Both the position numbers and the translations under genes were made by a program. From contig BSQZ01000034.1 of NCBI GenBank assembly GCA_033239005.1, positions 2,171,001 to 2,235,000 on the forward strand: 64,000 nt of DNA, read 5' to 3'. This document shows positions 1-11,302 of this stretch, piece by piece (position 1 is the first letter of the stretch; every line of letters begins with the position of its first letter). This stretch comes from Lamellibrachia satsuma (lineage: Eukaryota; Annelida; Polychaeta; Sabellida; Siboglinidae). The notes under the pieces are model-generated. The model did no database searches, was not told the DNA's origin, and saw nothing but the letters and a program-made list of their open reading frames with translations.

Positions 1-1
1 A

Positions 2-2770
2 ACACCATTCGGTCTACATGAATTCACCCGAATGCCATACGGCTTATGCAATGCCGCTGCAACGTTCCAGCGCCTCATGCAAATGACCTTCAGTGCTGAG
101 ATGTTTGAAATATTATTAGTCTACTTAGATGACATTGTCATCTTCTCAAAGAGTATCGAAGAACACCTGAAGAGGCTGGATGCAGTATTCACCAAGTTAC
201 GACAGTTCGGATTGAAACTGGAGCTGAAGAAATGCAACTTCTTTAGAAAGGAAGTGCTGTACTTAGGTCACCTGATCGGTGCTGACGGAGTAGCAACGGA
301 TCCGTCCAAGATAGCAGTCGTCGAGAAGTGGCCTGTCCCGAAAACTCTCAAGGACTTACGATCATTCCTTGGCTTTGCTTCCTACTACCGAAGATACGTA
401 CCTAATTTCACGCAAATCGCGAGTCCACTACATCGAGTGGTAACCGATGCTTGCAAGGCGGGAAAAGGGAAACGAAGAACCAACAAAATGTACGGCTTAG
501 AGAAATGTTGGACTGACAAATGTGAGACAGCATTCAAGGCTTTAAAGACAGCACTGACGACAACACCAGTACTAGGATTCGCCGACTATAATCTGCCATT
601 CATTGTTGAGACAGATGCATGTGACAAGGGGCTGGGAGCTGTCCTAAGCCAGATGCAAGATGGAAAACTGCGTGTGATAGCATATGCTAGTCGTAGTTTA
701 CGGGGTGCTGAGAAGAATGATGTAAACTATTCTGCAATGAGATTGGAGACACTAGCCTTAAAATGGGCTGTGACCGAAAAGTTCCGCGATTACCTGCTTG
801 GTGGAACATTCACTGTTTACACAGACAACAATCCACTGACGTACCTCAACAAGAAAGTAAAGCTGACAGCTGTTGAGCAAAGATGGGCTGCGTCTTTGGC
901 ACCATTCAACTTCGACATACGGTACCGCCCTGGTCGCTGTAATGCTAATGCTGACGGATTGTCACGCCTTAGTGAATGCAACAAGACATGCATCAACATC
1001 CCCACTGTCGAAGCTAGCCTTGCAATGGTCACACAGACGTCTCACTTGCCAGTGAATCTGAGGGTAGCGGTGATGGAGGAATCCGCCAATCGTGAGATTG
1101 CTAAGTGTTGTGAATACAAGGTAAATACAGATCCCGCAGAACAGGCGACAACAACATTGCCAGGACTGCCGAAAGAGGCATTGGGAGAATTACAGGCTGC
1201 TGATTCCACCATTGGTAGACTCATCTATTACCGGAAGATAGGAAGACGCCCGACAGTGGACGAGAAATCATCTGAGACAGCAAATGTGATCCAGTTGGTA
1301 CGCCAATGGGATCACATTGTGGAAACAAATGGAGTTCTCTACCGGCGCGTGCTAGACTCTAAAGTTGGCGAAATTGATCAATTGTTGTTGCCAAGATGTT
1401 TGCAAGATAACGTACTAGAAAGTTTGCACAACAAACAAGGTCACCAAGGAGTGGAGAGAACAGAGAAACTGGTGAGAGCACGCTGCTACTGGCCGACGTT
1501 ACACAAAGATGTACAAACATGGATTAATCTGTGTGAGCGTTGTACGCTTGGTAAATTTCCCGCAAAGAAGATGAGAACACCACTGGGAAGGCTCATTGCT
1601 ACACGACCCCTAGAGGTGGTCGCCATCGATTACACAGTATTAGAGCCCTCGTCAGATGGTCGGGAAAATGTACTCATAATCACCGATGTCTTTACAAAGT
1701 TCACAGTTGCAGTAGTAACCCGAAACCAGAAAGCAGAGACTGTAGCCAAGGCACTGGTTACACAATGGTTTGAACCTTACGGTATTCCGCAGAGGATACA
1801 CAGCGACAATGGGCGCAACTTTGATTCAGTGCTAATAAGTGAACTTTGCAAACTATATGGAATTCAGCGTTCTCATACTACTCCCTACCACCCAGCTGGA
1901 AATGGCCAATGCGAGCGGTTTAACCGGACACTGCATGATCTACTGAGAACATTATCGGAGAAGAAGAAGAGAAGGTGGGCTGAGCATGTACATGAAGTGG
2001 TCAACGCCTACAATCTGACTCCACATTCCAGCACGGGATACGCACCATTCTACCTGATGTTTGGCAGAGATTCTAGACAACCAATCGACCTACTGCTGGG
2101 TACAGGAGAACAGGAGGTGGAGCCAAGTGACTGGGTTTCCAGTCACCAACAACGATTGCAAGAAGCCTATCAACTTGCACGAAGACAGCTGGTACACGAA
2201 GCTGATAGTCGTAAGAAACACTACGACCGCAAGGCACGTGATCTTCCCTTGTCGTTTGGACAACGAGTGTACCGTAGAAAACGTGACATTCGAGGTCGTA
2301 ACAAAATCCAAGATGTTTGGGAAGGAAAAGTATACAAAGTTGTTGCGAGAAAGGGAAAGAACGACGTGTACGTGATCGAACCAGCTGACGGGTTTGGAGA
2401 ATTACGAACTGTGAATCGGGTGGATCTTCGATTGTGTCCCCAACCAGAAACAACAACGAGGCGGAAGCTGCCCTGTCTTCCTGATGAGAAGACAATAGAC
2501 CCTGACCGTCATGAAGAATTATCCGACGACGAGCGACTGCAGTGGAGATGCATAATACGAAGTTCACTTCCACAACCACTGGAACGCGTGAGCAGCAGTG
2601 ATGACAGCGGCGACAGTCCGATCAACGATGGCTGTGACGTAACGACAGACACCTCTGAGGCAGAAAGATCACATGAGGACATTACAACAGTGCGGCGATC
2701 GTCACGAACAACGGCAGGATGGCATTCGAACCGTTTTAGAGAGCCACGTTCGGCTTTGAATGGACACTAG
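2..2770 (+). CDS. Ty3/gypsy retrotransposon pol polyprotein, 3' part (RT, RNase H, integrase)
   Basis: An open frame enters from the left window edge and runs to a stop at 2768-2770; the first in-frame ATG is at 32 (912 aa from there), but that Met is internal to the reverse transcriptase. Seen in order: RT palm with the YLDD catalytic motif (about residues 31-34 from that Met); the RNase H domain with the ETDAC and YTDNNPLTYL motifs; the integrase zinc finger of H2C2 type (about 465-505); the DDE core with Asp in AIDYT, Asp in HSDNG and Glu in CERFNRTL; and a basic C-terminal tail. This domain order is that of Ty3/gypsy elements. The protein would copy the element RNA and insert the cDNA. 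There is no stop or frameshift in 2.7 kb, so the copy looks young. Gag, protease and the 5' LTR lie outside the window, and no env-like frame follows. Confidence 0.95.
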   Translation, partial: TPFGLHEFTRMPYGLCNAAATFQRLMQMTFSAEMFEILLVYLDDIVIFSKSIEEHLKRLDAVFTKLRQFGLKLELKKCNFFRKEVLYLGHLIGADGVATDPSKIAVVEKWPVPKTLKDLRSFLGFASYYRRYVPNFTQIASPLHRVVTDACKAGKGKRRTNKMYGLEKCWTDKCETAFKALKTALTTTPVLGFADYNLPFIVETDACDKGLGAVLSQMQDGKLRVIAYASRSLRGAEKNDVNYSAMRLETLALKWAVTEKFRDYLLGGTFTVYTDNNPLTYLNKKVKLTAVEQRWAASLAPFNFDIRYRPGRCNANADGLSRLSECNKTCINIPTVEASLAMVTQTSHLPVNLRVAVMEESANREIAKCCEYKVNTDPAEQATTTLPGLPKEALGELQAADSTIGRLIYYRKIGRRPTVDEKSSETANVIQLVRQWDHIVETNGVLYRRVLDSKVGEIDQLLLPRCLQDNVLESLHNKQGHQGVERTEKLVRARCYWPTLHKDVQTWINLCERCTLGKFPAKKMRTPLGRLIATRPLEVVAIDYTVLEPSSDGRENVLIITDVFTKFTVAVVTRNQKAETVAKALVTQWFEPYGIPQRIHSDNGRNFDSVLISELCKLYGIQRSHTTPYHPAGNGQCERFNRTLHDLLRTLSEKKKRRWAEHVHEVVNAYNLTPHSSTGYAPFYLMFGRDSRQPIDLLLGTGEQEVEPSDWVSSHQQRLQEAYQLARRQLVHEADSRKKHYDRKARDLPLSFGQRVYRRKRDIRGRNKIQDVWEGKVYKVVARKGKNDVYVIEPADGFGELRTVNRVDLRLCPQPETTTRRKLPCLPDEKTIDPDRHEELSDDERLQWRCIIRSSLPQPLERVSSSDDSGDSPINDGCDVTTDTSEAERSHEDITTVRRSSRTTAGWHSNRFREPRSALNGH

Positions 2771-2814
2771 AATTAACATGACTTGTGTTTAGTTAACATT
2801 AAGGCAATGTTAGC

Positions 2815-2828
2815 AAAAGTGGGGTGGA
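2815..2828 (+). other. Polypurine tract of the gypsy element
   Basis: A purine-rich run (AAAAGTGGGGTGGA) lies 45 bp after the pol stop and directly before a TGT trinucleotide. This is the expected place for the plus-strand primer of an LTR retrotransposon and marks the start of the 3' LTR. Confidence 0.7.
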
Positions 2829-4263
2829 TGTGACATAGTCACTTGTCGGTTCGAGTAGTTTAGTTACCCACCACATGATGGCAGCACCCAGGGTAATGTA
2901 ATGTAATTTAGAGAATATAGTTAGTGAACTATTATTGCTATGTTTATTTGTCCTGTAATTAGTTGTATTTACAGTGTAGGTAGTTGGTCTTATTACTAAT
3001 AATTCAGTTGTTTAAACATAAATTTTCACCCTAGAGACAGGGGTCACGTGTGGTCAGTGGAAGGGGCCCTGCCCCAGTGGGCCAGGCGTGATTCTACAGT
3101 TAATGACAACTATGTTTTGGTAAGTCCCTAAATGATGTTTTCTACCTTATTAAGCAATGTTTTCAATTTATAATTGTATCATACTGTATGATAGGGAATT
3201 GTCATCTGTTTATGTCAAGGCATTTACTTTATCAGTTATAATTACTTAGTGGTGACTTTGATTACTAATATGTGGAAGATCAGGAATAAGTGGTCATTGG
3301 ACCTTAGGGAAGAATGCCCAACAGGGCTTAATGAGATTTTGACCACTTCCAGTCAGTAGCTTGTAAATGTACAGATCCCTTTAGAAAGTTAAGTTTTGAT
3401 CCTGTTTAGTGGTGCTACTGTTATAGTTAATATGTTATAAGATGTGATAGACATGGTGCAAGCATAACTTGTGCATGTATATAGGTATTATGTAACTGTC
3501 CCTACAGTTAAGCCAGGATCAGTCTGGTGCCCTCTCTCCCTTTGAAGTTACATTGATTAATTGCTCTAGGAGGTGGCTGGGAGAGGGCTGATCTTGAGTA
3601 TTCCCTAGAGACATGTAAGTTGAGCAGTGTCCAAGACTTGCTTGTAAACAACAGTGGAATGACAGCTAGGCTAGTCAGGGTATGCACATGTGAAATTGAC
3701 AACATGGTTGACTGTTGAATTTATTATATTAAGGCTGTTTTACATGTAGAGTACTAGTATTTCATTAATACCTACAAGTATGATTATATATTAGTACTGA
3801 ATAAGATAACAGGTATTTTACAGACAATATTGTGAACAACACCAATGTGTTGGAACTATGGTATTTAACAGATGTTGATGTGTCATCTTACACTGGACAC
3901 TATGATATGCAAATAGCTTACTGGTTTGGTTTGTATTTGTACAGGCGAACGCAAGTCCTGGCTCACTCCTGGTTGTGGCCAGTCGTCTTTTAAGACATTC
4001 TTTAAGTCGTCTTTTAAGACTTCTTTTAAGTCGTCTTTTGGGTCGTCTTTGTTATTGTGTATAGTTCTTTCACCTTTTATTGTTGTTCTTAATGCTCTTG
4101 CTTTTGATTGTATTTTGAACTTTCGGTTGACATTTTATACTTTGATGAGGTACCGAAGTTAGATCAGTAGTGCAAATTGTGCAAGGACTGAGAGACTTGG
4201 TTTTGTATAATTTTAGTAGTTAAACTGTAATAAACGCAATTTTATCTTCAAATTTGCCTTACA
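2829..4263 (+). repeat. Candidate 3' LTR of the gypsy element
   Basis: The left edge is well supported: TGTGACATAGTCAC follows the polypurine tract. The right edge is an estimate: an AATAAA signal at 4229-4234 is followed by TTTGCCTTACA, so a TGT...ACA repeat of about 1.4 kb would end near 4263. The other LTR is outside the window, so neither edge can be confirmed by comparison. The stretch includes a short imperfect repeat of GTCGTCTTTTAAGAC around 3981-4045. No gene is seen in it. Confidence 0.5.
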
Positions 4264-5920
4264 GTGGTCTATTCTTAATTTAGGCATAAGCTAACCACCC
4301 ACAGCCTACAAAATGTAGAATTGTAAATTGCATATATTAAAGCTATCTGATTTTGTAGAACTATAAACTCCAATTATGATGTGTGAAGCAAACAAAAAGT
4401 TGTTACCAAATAATCTGCTGTTATTATTCAACAGTTTATGACGCAAAAAGTGAAACACGACAAAGTTAAAACTTAAGACAGGTATTTGTAAGAATTACTT
4501 TAAAAGCCCAATGTATATCTGTACAAGGTAAACAATAATGAAAGAAGCAAATATGGACATGTGCAATTAAAAATGCAAGAACATGTAACGTGTACTGTCC
4601 ATGTAAATTAATTTATTCCGGTAGTGGTCCCATCATGGTGTGACAGCTACTATGTTATGTAATATAATATTCTACATTCTTTGGGGTTTGATTCAGCATA
4701 CTAACATGCAAAAGTTCTACAGTACTATCCCACTGGAAAAAAACTTAGATAACAACGAGAGCATATCAGGAAGCATGTAACGTGTTATGTTCATTACCTT
4801 GTTGCACTAACCAACAATGTTTAGGCTGTCAAAGAGGTAACTCAGTTATAGACCATTCCAAAGACATTAGAATGTTCCCACTGCACATAGTCGGTCACAA
4901 CAGCAAACATGGGTCGGACTGCAACTGTCAATAATCCAACCGAGTCAAATATATGTTTCCTTCATAACAAGCAGGCTCCATGTCACCATCATTTTAGACG
5001 TCAAGCTGTGTGAATAATGTGGTAGTTGTACATTTAGTTGGTATCAACCACATTTTCCTTTAGACATGTTAAAGTCACAAAACCGTGCACCTACCGTCTT
5101 GAGTCAGCAACTGATATGACTTCGCCAAGCACCAAGCCCCTAAGTATACATGTGTAAGTAAGATAAATGTAAGTGTGGAAAGCTGTGCCTGAAACAATTA
5201 TGTCCATCATTAGCTAGGCTAGTGCTACTGGGGTCATTTGGGCTACAGACCACACGGCATCACATTTTGCTAAACAAAGGTTACCCTTTTGAGCCAATTT
5301 GGTCAGCAGCATTTTCATTGAAAACCATGTAGAATGCATGTGCGCTTATTGCTGCCTTGATGCATGTAAACAACATGGCAACACATTGAGGGCTTTAGCC
5401 AAAATAGCTAAACAATTTATATCAGAGCTAGCCAAGATTAGTAACACATTGACACACAGAACAATATCAGTCCATGCAGCTGCGTTAACAAACGCTCCAC
5501 CGTTCGAAACACCCCCCCAACACACACACTGAACCGCTCTTCTAGGGCCAGGCTATTATCCTTTTAGCTGGTTTTTACTATAGTTTGTCTGCATGCGGCA
5601 TGGGAAATGTCGTGTCTCTGGGCTATACTAGTCTTGATCTTCTATGTTATCGTAGTTTCGGAAACTTCATTGATAGGGATTTTTTTTTTGAGAAAGTCAA
5701 ATTGTATATGAAGTTGCAGCACAATGTATATGTAGGCACATCATGGAACATTCCTACTTGTCATGTCATTATTTGTTTGACAATGCCTTGCCCGTAATAT
5801 TAGCTAAAAGCCAGTCACATAATTTAATTATAGGTCGGGGGTTTTTACACTTGATTAATCATAGATCATGTACACTAGATTTCCAGAGCATTGCTCACAT
5901 ATGAAGCCTGTTTATTGTTT
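4264..5920. other. Gene-free AT-rich DNA
   Basis: No frame here resembles a known protein or shows exon-like boundaries; the short frames at 5299-5532 and 5585-5797 have no recognisable motifs. I see no strong repeat structure. Confidence 0.6.

Positions 5921-5923
<3 letters not shown>

Positions 5924-5992
<69 letters not shown>
5924..5992. repeat. (TA)n/(TG)n microsatellite
   Basis: About 29 perfect TA units followed by a short TG run. Confidence 0.97.
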
Positions 5993-6179
5993 AATAACGA
6001 GTTTATTTTCAAACTAATATTCATATAATTGCTTGATTTTTAACAAAACATGGCATAACTTTGTAAGAAAATTTACAGGATTTAGGGTACATTCCAATGT
6101 GTCAGGTTTGTCAAATTTTAACATATGGAGCAGGAAAATAACGTGTCAGTTCTGGCCTGTACATCACTTACCTTCAAGT

Positions 6180-6341
6180 TCAAGTTTCAAGTTTTTTTAC
6201 TCGAATACCATACAATAGTGTATGAGATAAATATACAATACCAAGAGTACCTGCAAGTACTCAAAACATTAAAAATAATAAGAACAGTCAATGTTAGTTA
6301 AACTTACCAATTATTATTTTGATCAACTTACAAATTCTTAT
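6180..6341. repeat. Dispersed repeat, copy A
   Basis: This block matches 63830-63990 in the same orientation over about 160 bp. Both share GTATGAGATAAATATACAAT, ACCAAGAGTAC, AAGAACAGTCAATGTTA and AACTTACAAATTCTTAT, with scattered differences between. The two copies lie 57 kb apart, which fits an interspersed element. No coding capacity or terminal repeats are visible and its class is unknown. Confidence 0.75.
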
Positions 6342-6416
6342 GGTTTACCATGGTAAATACCATGGTACCATGGTATACTATGGTACCATTGTATACTATG
6401 GAGTACCATGGTATAT
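6341..6416. repeat. Cluster of TACCATGGTA palindromes
   Basis: Four to five close copies of the self-complementary core CCATGG, mostly within TACCATGGTA, alternate with TATACTATGG. The whole 75-bp stretch can fold back on itself in several registers. Confidence 0.85.
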
Positions 6417-6722
6417 TTTCATAAGGGTATCTCTCTACCTTTCCCTCTCTCTTTGTGATCTTTGCATTGGGAGATATATCTAATGGAGAGGAACTCCAGT
6501 GTAAATGGAAGGCGGATAATGGAAACATATTGGTTGCATGGTTTTGTTTCATAAATAGATTAGCGCGTATTTCTACTGACAGCAAAAGTGGCCTTGTTTG
6601 GAAGTAGTGGTCAGCATCAAAACACTCTCTACCATGAATTACTTTATTTCTGAAAATTACCTATTTATTTTTTTTTAAAGTGATACAACTTGTGGTTGTG
6701 CTACAACTTGTGGTTGTAATAA

Positions 6723-7110
6723 TGACAGTGTCACAGTGGCAGTGACAGCTGTGACTATAACAGCAGTGGCAAAGTCAGCAGTGGCAACAATGGCAATGAC
6801 AGCTGTAACTATGACAGCAGTGGCAAAGTCAGCAGTGGCAAAGTCAACAGTGGCAACAATGGCAATGGCAATGACAGCTGTGACTATGACACCAGTGGAA
6901 AAGTCAGCAGTGGCAACGATGGCAATGGCAATGACAGCTGTGATTATGACAGCAGTGGCAAAGTCAGCAGTGGCAACGATGGCAATGGCAATGACAGCTG
7001 TGGCAACGATAGTTGCGGCAATGCAACAATGACAATGACTGTAGTGGCAATGCCACATTAGCAACAATGACAATGACTGTAGTGGCAATGCCACATTAGC
7101 AACAATGACA
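6723..7110. repeat. GTGGCAA/GACAGC-type minisatellite
   Basis: Imperfect, nested repeats of words such as AGTGGCAAAGTCAGC, AACAATGGCAATGACAGC and TGTGACTATGACAGC. The period is a multiple of three in most of the tract, so it stays open on both strands: 98 aa of Ala/Thr/Met-rich plus-strand frame and 196 aa of Ala/Val/Ile-rich minus-strand frame. This is low-complexity repeat and not a gene. The segment 7022-7095 repeats AACAATGACAATGACTGTAG with a period of about 48 bp. Confidence 0.9.
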
Positions 7111-7420
7111 GCAGCGCAATGCAACCGATTTAATGTTACAATCATATATTTTTGAAATGCAACCATTGGTTGATCCAGACAGAAAAGGAAGCATTTAACT
7201 AGACAATTTGTCTCACATCTATGTGTAACAAGATATTTGTAAATTTTGTTTTTTAACATATTCACATGGCCTGCATTAACAGAAACTGGAGGATGAAATG
7301 ACGGCTTCTGTGTATATCATTCCAGACACAATGGACTCCATCTCTCATGAGTAGGACATCACCACGAAGAAGTGAGTATATATTTAGATTTTATTAGTTT
7401 ATTCTGTTCTGTGATCATGT

Positions 7421-7638
7421 GCGGGAGTTTCCGTGGCTAATTTTAGGGGAAAATTAATTAATTCGGTTTTGCTATAATTGATGAAACCATGCCAAAAACA
7501 TATCACATTCCATCTATTTGTATTTTAGCGCGGGAGTTTCCGTGGCTAATTTTAGGGGAAAATTAATTAATTCGGTTTTGCTATAATTGATGAAACCATG
7601 CCAAAGACATATCACGTTCCATCTATTTGTATTTTAGC
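7421..7638. repeat. 109-bp tandem duplication
   Basis: Copy 1 is 7421-7529 and copy 2 is 7530-7638. Both begin GCGGGAGTTTCCGTGGC and end TATTTGTATTTTA. I count only two substitutions between them, so the duplication is recent. Confidence 0.95.
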
Positions 7639-7929
7639 GCCTTTGTTTTTAAAGACCTCTGTCCAGATATACAGATTATTGGCGGTTTCATGTAAAGTCT
7701 CTCAATTTTGCTGAGCCTTAAAAATTGTATGGTAATTAGACTGAATTAATATTACACAATTAATTGTTTCAATACTATGAGGGAAAGTGAATTTTGGCAA
7801 AAGTGTACCCTGTACGTGAAAACGCCCACATACAAATATATTTATTATTAACTTCGTTAACTTTAAATAATGTCAAAATTATAACTTATGTTTATTTGTT
7901 TGTTTGTGCAGTCGGGGTTCTAACAAAAT
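7639..7929. other. Gene-free AT-rich DNA
   Basis: Nothing recognisable. Confidence 0.5.
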
Positions 7930-8520
7930 GAAGTCATTGCCACATGGTTCCTCTTGCAAGTGTTTAAGGACAATCAGTGCGGACAGTACTGGTGACACAG
8001 CAAATGATAAAGACTGAATTTATACCATTCAGTGAACCATGCAGACTTGAGCGGATCCAGACACTGGGTAGTGGGTCCAAGCAGTGTCTAGAAAGAGACC
8101 ATTTCGTTGCTGAGGCTATCTGCCTCATTTGATACCATTGGTCAAAGGACAACTTATTAAGAGCATGTCAATGTTATATGGCATAACTGGCACAGAGCTG
8201 GTTCTCATCATATTTAACTGATAGATAAAAAGAATGAAGATAGCGAATTGTTTCTCAGCTGCGCTCCCTACTTCACGTAGTGTTCCTCAGGGTGTTTCAC
8301 TCTCTACGCTACTCTACTTGGCTCATTTATCCAACGTCACAACTTGGATCACCAAGTGTATGCTAATAAATCACAGATCTATATTATTTTGGCTACACGA
8401 GATACAAATCACTTCCAAAACTAGCTCAGGGATTGTCTCCACAAAATCTTCCACTGGATGACAGAGACCACATTAAATTTAAATGCAATTAAATCCGAGT
8501 TTGCTATTATTGGTGGGGTA
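7930..8520 (+). pseudogene. Decayed non-LTR retrotransposon (LINE) reverse transcriptase fragment
   Basis: Read across several frames, the stretch keeps a line of LINE RT landmarks in the right order: a degraded AFDTI block near 8115-8135 (SASFDTIG), YGITGTEL near 8176-8200, the VPQG block near 8280-8300 (SVPQGVSLSTLLY), a remnant of the catalytic YADD box (read as YANK) near 8358, and the thumb motif WMT...LNLNAIKSEFAIIG near 8455-8517. Stops and frameshifts separate the blocks, so it is dead. The spacing and wording resemble the CR1/L2/Jockey group; the exact clade is not settled. Terminal ends are not visible. Confidence 0.8.
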
Positions 8521-9264
8521 AATTGTGCATGTCTATTTGAATCGATTAGGTGTGCACAATATGTTGCAAGACGTTTCCTTATGTGTCAGACTTTAGATTG
8601 CATGTAGAGAAGCACAGTAAAATCAAAACCTGTGGAAAACATTAGCTTAACAGTGTGACCTGGCTGTTCTTCGAAGAGAACAAATTTGCATATGTGCTGG
8701 AGTGCCATAAAACACTAACATTATATAGCCTTTTTGTTTTGGGAGTGACGTAGAGTGATATAATGAAAGCATAGAGTTACTAAAATGCAAGGAAGGACAT
8801 CAACATAACAATTTACATGTAATTGATTAAGGATTGACAGACGTTTGGTACGATGAAAATAAAACTGATGTCGATTGATCAACTAATGCGAATCGAGAAT
8901 AATAAACTAAATCTGAATATGTAATGATCGATATTCTTTTGTTTAAAAAATAAGAGACCAATGACGTGAGTGACACTTAGCCATTATCAGCCATTTGGTT
9001 GCACCTCCTATTGCTCGGTGGAGAGACCAATCCACAGTCACCGAGTCTCTTATAGTTGCGTATCGAGCAGCTCTCAGGGGAGAGGTTTGTCGGCCCCCAG
9101 ACCATTGTAGTTCTCCACCCAAACTACTGACAACCCCTATGTGTTGAGCTAGCAACCTCTTATGACAACACGTCTACCCGTTTATATAGTATGTACACCC
9201 TTTTTAGCTGAATTTGTGGTGTGAACTCTTGAAACATGTTCATTTTACATTTATCTGATATTAA
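8521..9264. other. Gene-free DNA
   Basis: No gene or clear repeat is seen. Confidence 0.5.
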
Positions 9265-9600
9265 AGGTAAAAAGGTACGTTCTTATATAGCGCTGTATCC
9301 GGTCCATAGGACTGCTCAAAGCGCTTTACACTTCACCCCCTGGCAGACCTGTTCATTCCAAGGCCATCTCAACTTCTTTGGGAAGTATTCAGCCACGCTG
9401 CAATTGCTGCGCGAAGGCTATTCGTTCACATATCCACCACTGTCTGTATTGCCAGGTACTCATTTATACAGCTGAGTGAACTGTGGCAACGTCGGGTGAT
9501 CAAACTTGCCAAAGGTTCGAAGCGACCGCAGTGGGATTTGAAACCGGGTTCTCTCGATTGAGAGTCCGGCCTTCTAACCGGTATGCTGTCGCGCCCCACA
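9265..9600 (-). mobile_element. tRNA-derived SINE, near full length
   Basis: Read on the minus strand, the element begins with a tRNA-like head: GGGGCGCGACAGCATACCGG followed by a box B-like GGTTTCAAATCCC (rc of 9533-9545). A body of about 200 bp follows. The 3' part contains AAGCGCTTTGAGCAG and AGCGCTATATAAGA (rc of 9281-9294), a tail type common to many animal SINEs mobilised by LINEs. Partial copies with the same body lie at 11205-11300, 11625-11915 and 22527-22670, all in the same orientation. It is non-coding; RNA polymerase III transcription is expected for the family. Confidence 0.8.
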
Positions 9601-10903
9601 TCTACTAATTAAACAATTTAGTTAATTAGAATGTTTCTTATATGGCATAGTTCACGTTGTAATGCAGCAAAATGTATAACATGCATAAATAATATTACTA
9701 GTCTATGTTATTGATATTGAATTATGCAGATCTAGTGGTGAAAATTATGCGCATGCCCGGAAGTGATCACTCTAAGATGGCGTCTACTAGAACGTCGGCT
9801 GTGTAATTTATATCAATAACCCTACATAACCCTGTCTTAGGAATTCAACACACTCCAAGTGGAAAAGGTTTATTATATAGGCAGTAGTATCATCAAACAG
9901 TTGTGGTAACTTGTATGTCTGTTTATTATCTATGCATCTGGCAGTTCCCTCTGCCGTTACTTTGTTGAACAAATGCACATAACAGTTAGTTAGCCAACAG
10001 TCAGTCAAAACGCCTAGAAAGTGTCTCGTCTCCTTGCCAGCAACAGTCTAGCGACATTGTTCATGAGTTGCATCAGAACCAGAAAAAGATAGTTGTCACT
10101 AATAATTAAAATGTCCCAATACATTAATCACAACTCCATTCTCCATTTGAAATGTACAATCGTTTGTAGAATGCCAGCAGAAAGGTTCGTAGAGCCATCC
10201 TCTAAATATATATAAAAATTAATACCATATCAAATATGTGTACTCCGTAGTATAGATATTATGTATCTACAAAGCCAAATAACATGTGTACACAAACCTT
10301 CCGCATTCTGTTAGGTCACAAAGCCGTTGTTTATAATGCACCTTTTGTTTTCATAGTAGCTGTTTCGAATAATTTCTTTGTTCACCAATTTCGTCTGACT
10401 GGCTGTCAACGCAATGCACTTCTACCTATTTAGCTGAGATCAGCTTTTATAGAGAACACCACAGGAAGCACGCAGTGTGTGCAGTGGACATACAACGTAT
10501 GTTGATACAGATATCATGCAAGTCAACACAGACATAGCACACGAAATGCTGTCTTGCACACTCCTCCATATTTCTTCAATTGATCGTTCTTCAGTCATGA
10601 TAGGCCCTACACAGTATGCCACTTGTCGGTTCATTAGCAGAAGCACCAACTTCGCATGGATTGTTATATACGACACGCTAAATGCAAGAACTCCCTGCAT
10701 GCTGGCTGGTGGACAGGAATTAACCCTTTTAGTCTTTTGTCTGTGCTGGCGGAGGTAATCAACGAACAGTGACAGGCATTGTCCATGCGCACGGGCGGCG
10801 TTGTCCTGTTTGCATCAGATAATCTTTTGCAGCACCACGCCTTAACACCTATCAACGCCGTGAATGACGTTGTAATCCTCACGTAGAGGTGCAATTTATA
10901 AGT
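9601..10903. other. Gene-free DNA
   Basis: No protein-like frame is convincing; the overlapping frames on both strands at 10440-10758 have no family motifs. Confidence 0.5.
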
Positions 10904-11094
10904 CGCAATTATTCTGGCATCCTAATTGTATCGACACACGCGTGTTGTTCTATTGATGACACGTAACCGTTCTGTTTATAGTAATTTTCTCAACACGTTT
11001 ACACAAAAAATAAAAGTACGCATCAGTTGGTTCAATGTTCTGCTGTAATGTGACTTCAATGTGGACAGAAAAGGACAGCCCCTTACATTGAATT

Positions 11095-11114
11095 CACACA
11101 CACGCACGCACGCA

Positions 11115-11155
<41 letters not shown>

Positions 11156-11160
11156 GCGCA
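11095..11160. repeat. (CA)n microsatellite with ACGC units
   Basis: CACACACGCACGCACG followed by about 20 CA units. Antisense frames over it are Cys/Val repeats and not genes. Confidence 0.95.
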
Positions 11161-11204
11161 TGCATGAGGAAGGGAACGAATGCAGACAGGCATGAAAGGT
11201 GCTT

Positions 11205-11300
11205 CCGTGGTATCCAGTTCTTGGGATTGTTCAAAGTGATGTACACTTCACCCCCTGGCAGAACTGTTCCTTCCAAATACATCTCAACTTCTTTGGAAGC
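11205..11300 (-). mobile_element. SINE fragment
   Basis: Matches 9310-9385 of the near-full SINE (GTACACTTCACCCCCTGGCA, CATCTCAACTTCTTTGG). Truncated; it lacks the tRNA-like head. Confidence 0.75.
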
Positions 11301-11302
11301 AA

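Larger units (their letters stand above)
10904..11300. repeat. About 400-bp tandem segmental duplication, copy 1
   Basis: It starts GCAATTATTCTGGCATCCTA, continues through ATCAGTTGG...TTCAATGTTCTGC and TGACTTCAATGTGGACAGAA, then a CA/CG microsatellite, and ends in a SINE fragment. The same order recurs in 11303-11700. Copies differ by many substitutions and small indels, so the event is old. Confidence 0.8.

Noticed and set aside
2073..2579. 168-codon frame antisense to gypsy pol
   Set aside because: Shadow of the integrase coding region; no family similarity recognised.
2771..4263. Search for an env gene after gypsy pol
   Set aside because: No frame of suitable length or with signal or membrane features follows pol; the polypurine tract comes 45 bp after the stop.
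6675..7265. 196-codon minus frame and 98-codon plus frame rich in Ala, Val and Thr
   Set aside because: A minisatellite with periods divisible by three stays open on both strands; there are no motifs, splice sites or start context.
7270..7372. Exon-like segment with an acceptor (CATTAACAG) and a perfect donor (GTGAGTAT)
   Set aside because: The only open frame is about 23 codons and ends in a stop before the donor, and no partner exon was found. A noncoding RNA exon cannot be excluded.
9760..9800. AAGATGGCGTC, a YY1-like promoter motif (also ACAAGATGGCGAG at 17316)
   Set aside because: No transcript or gene start could be placed next to either site; single short motifs are weak evidence.
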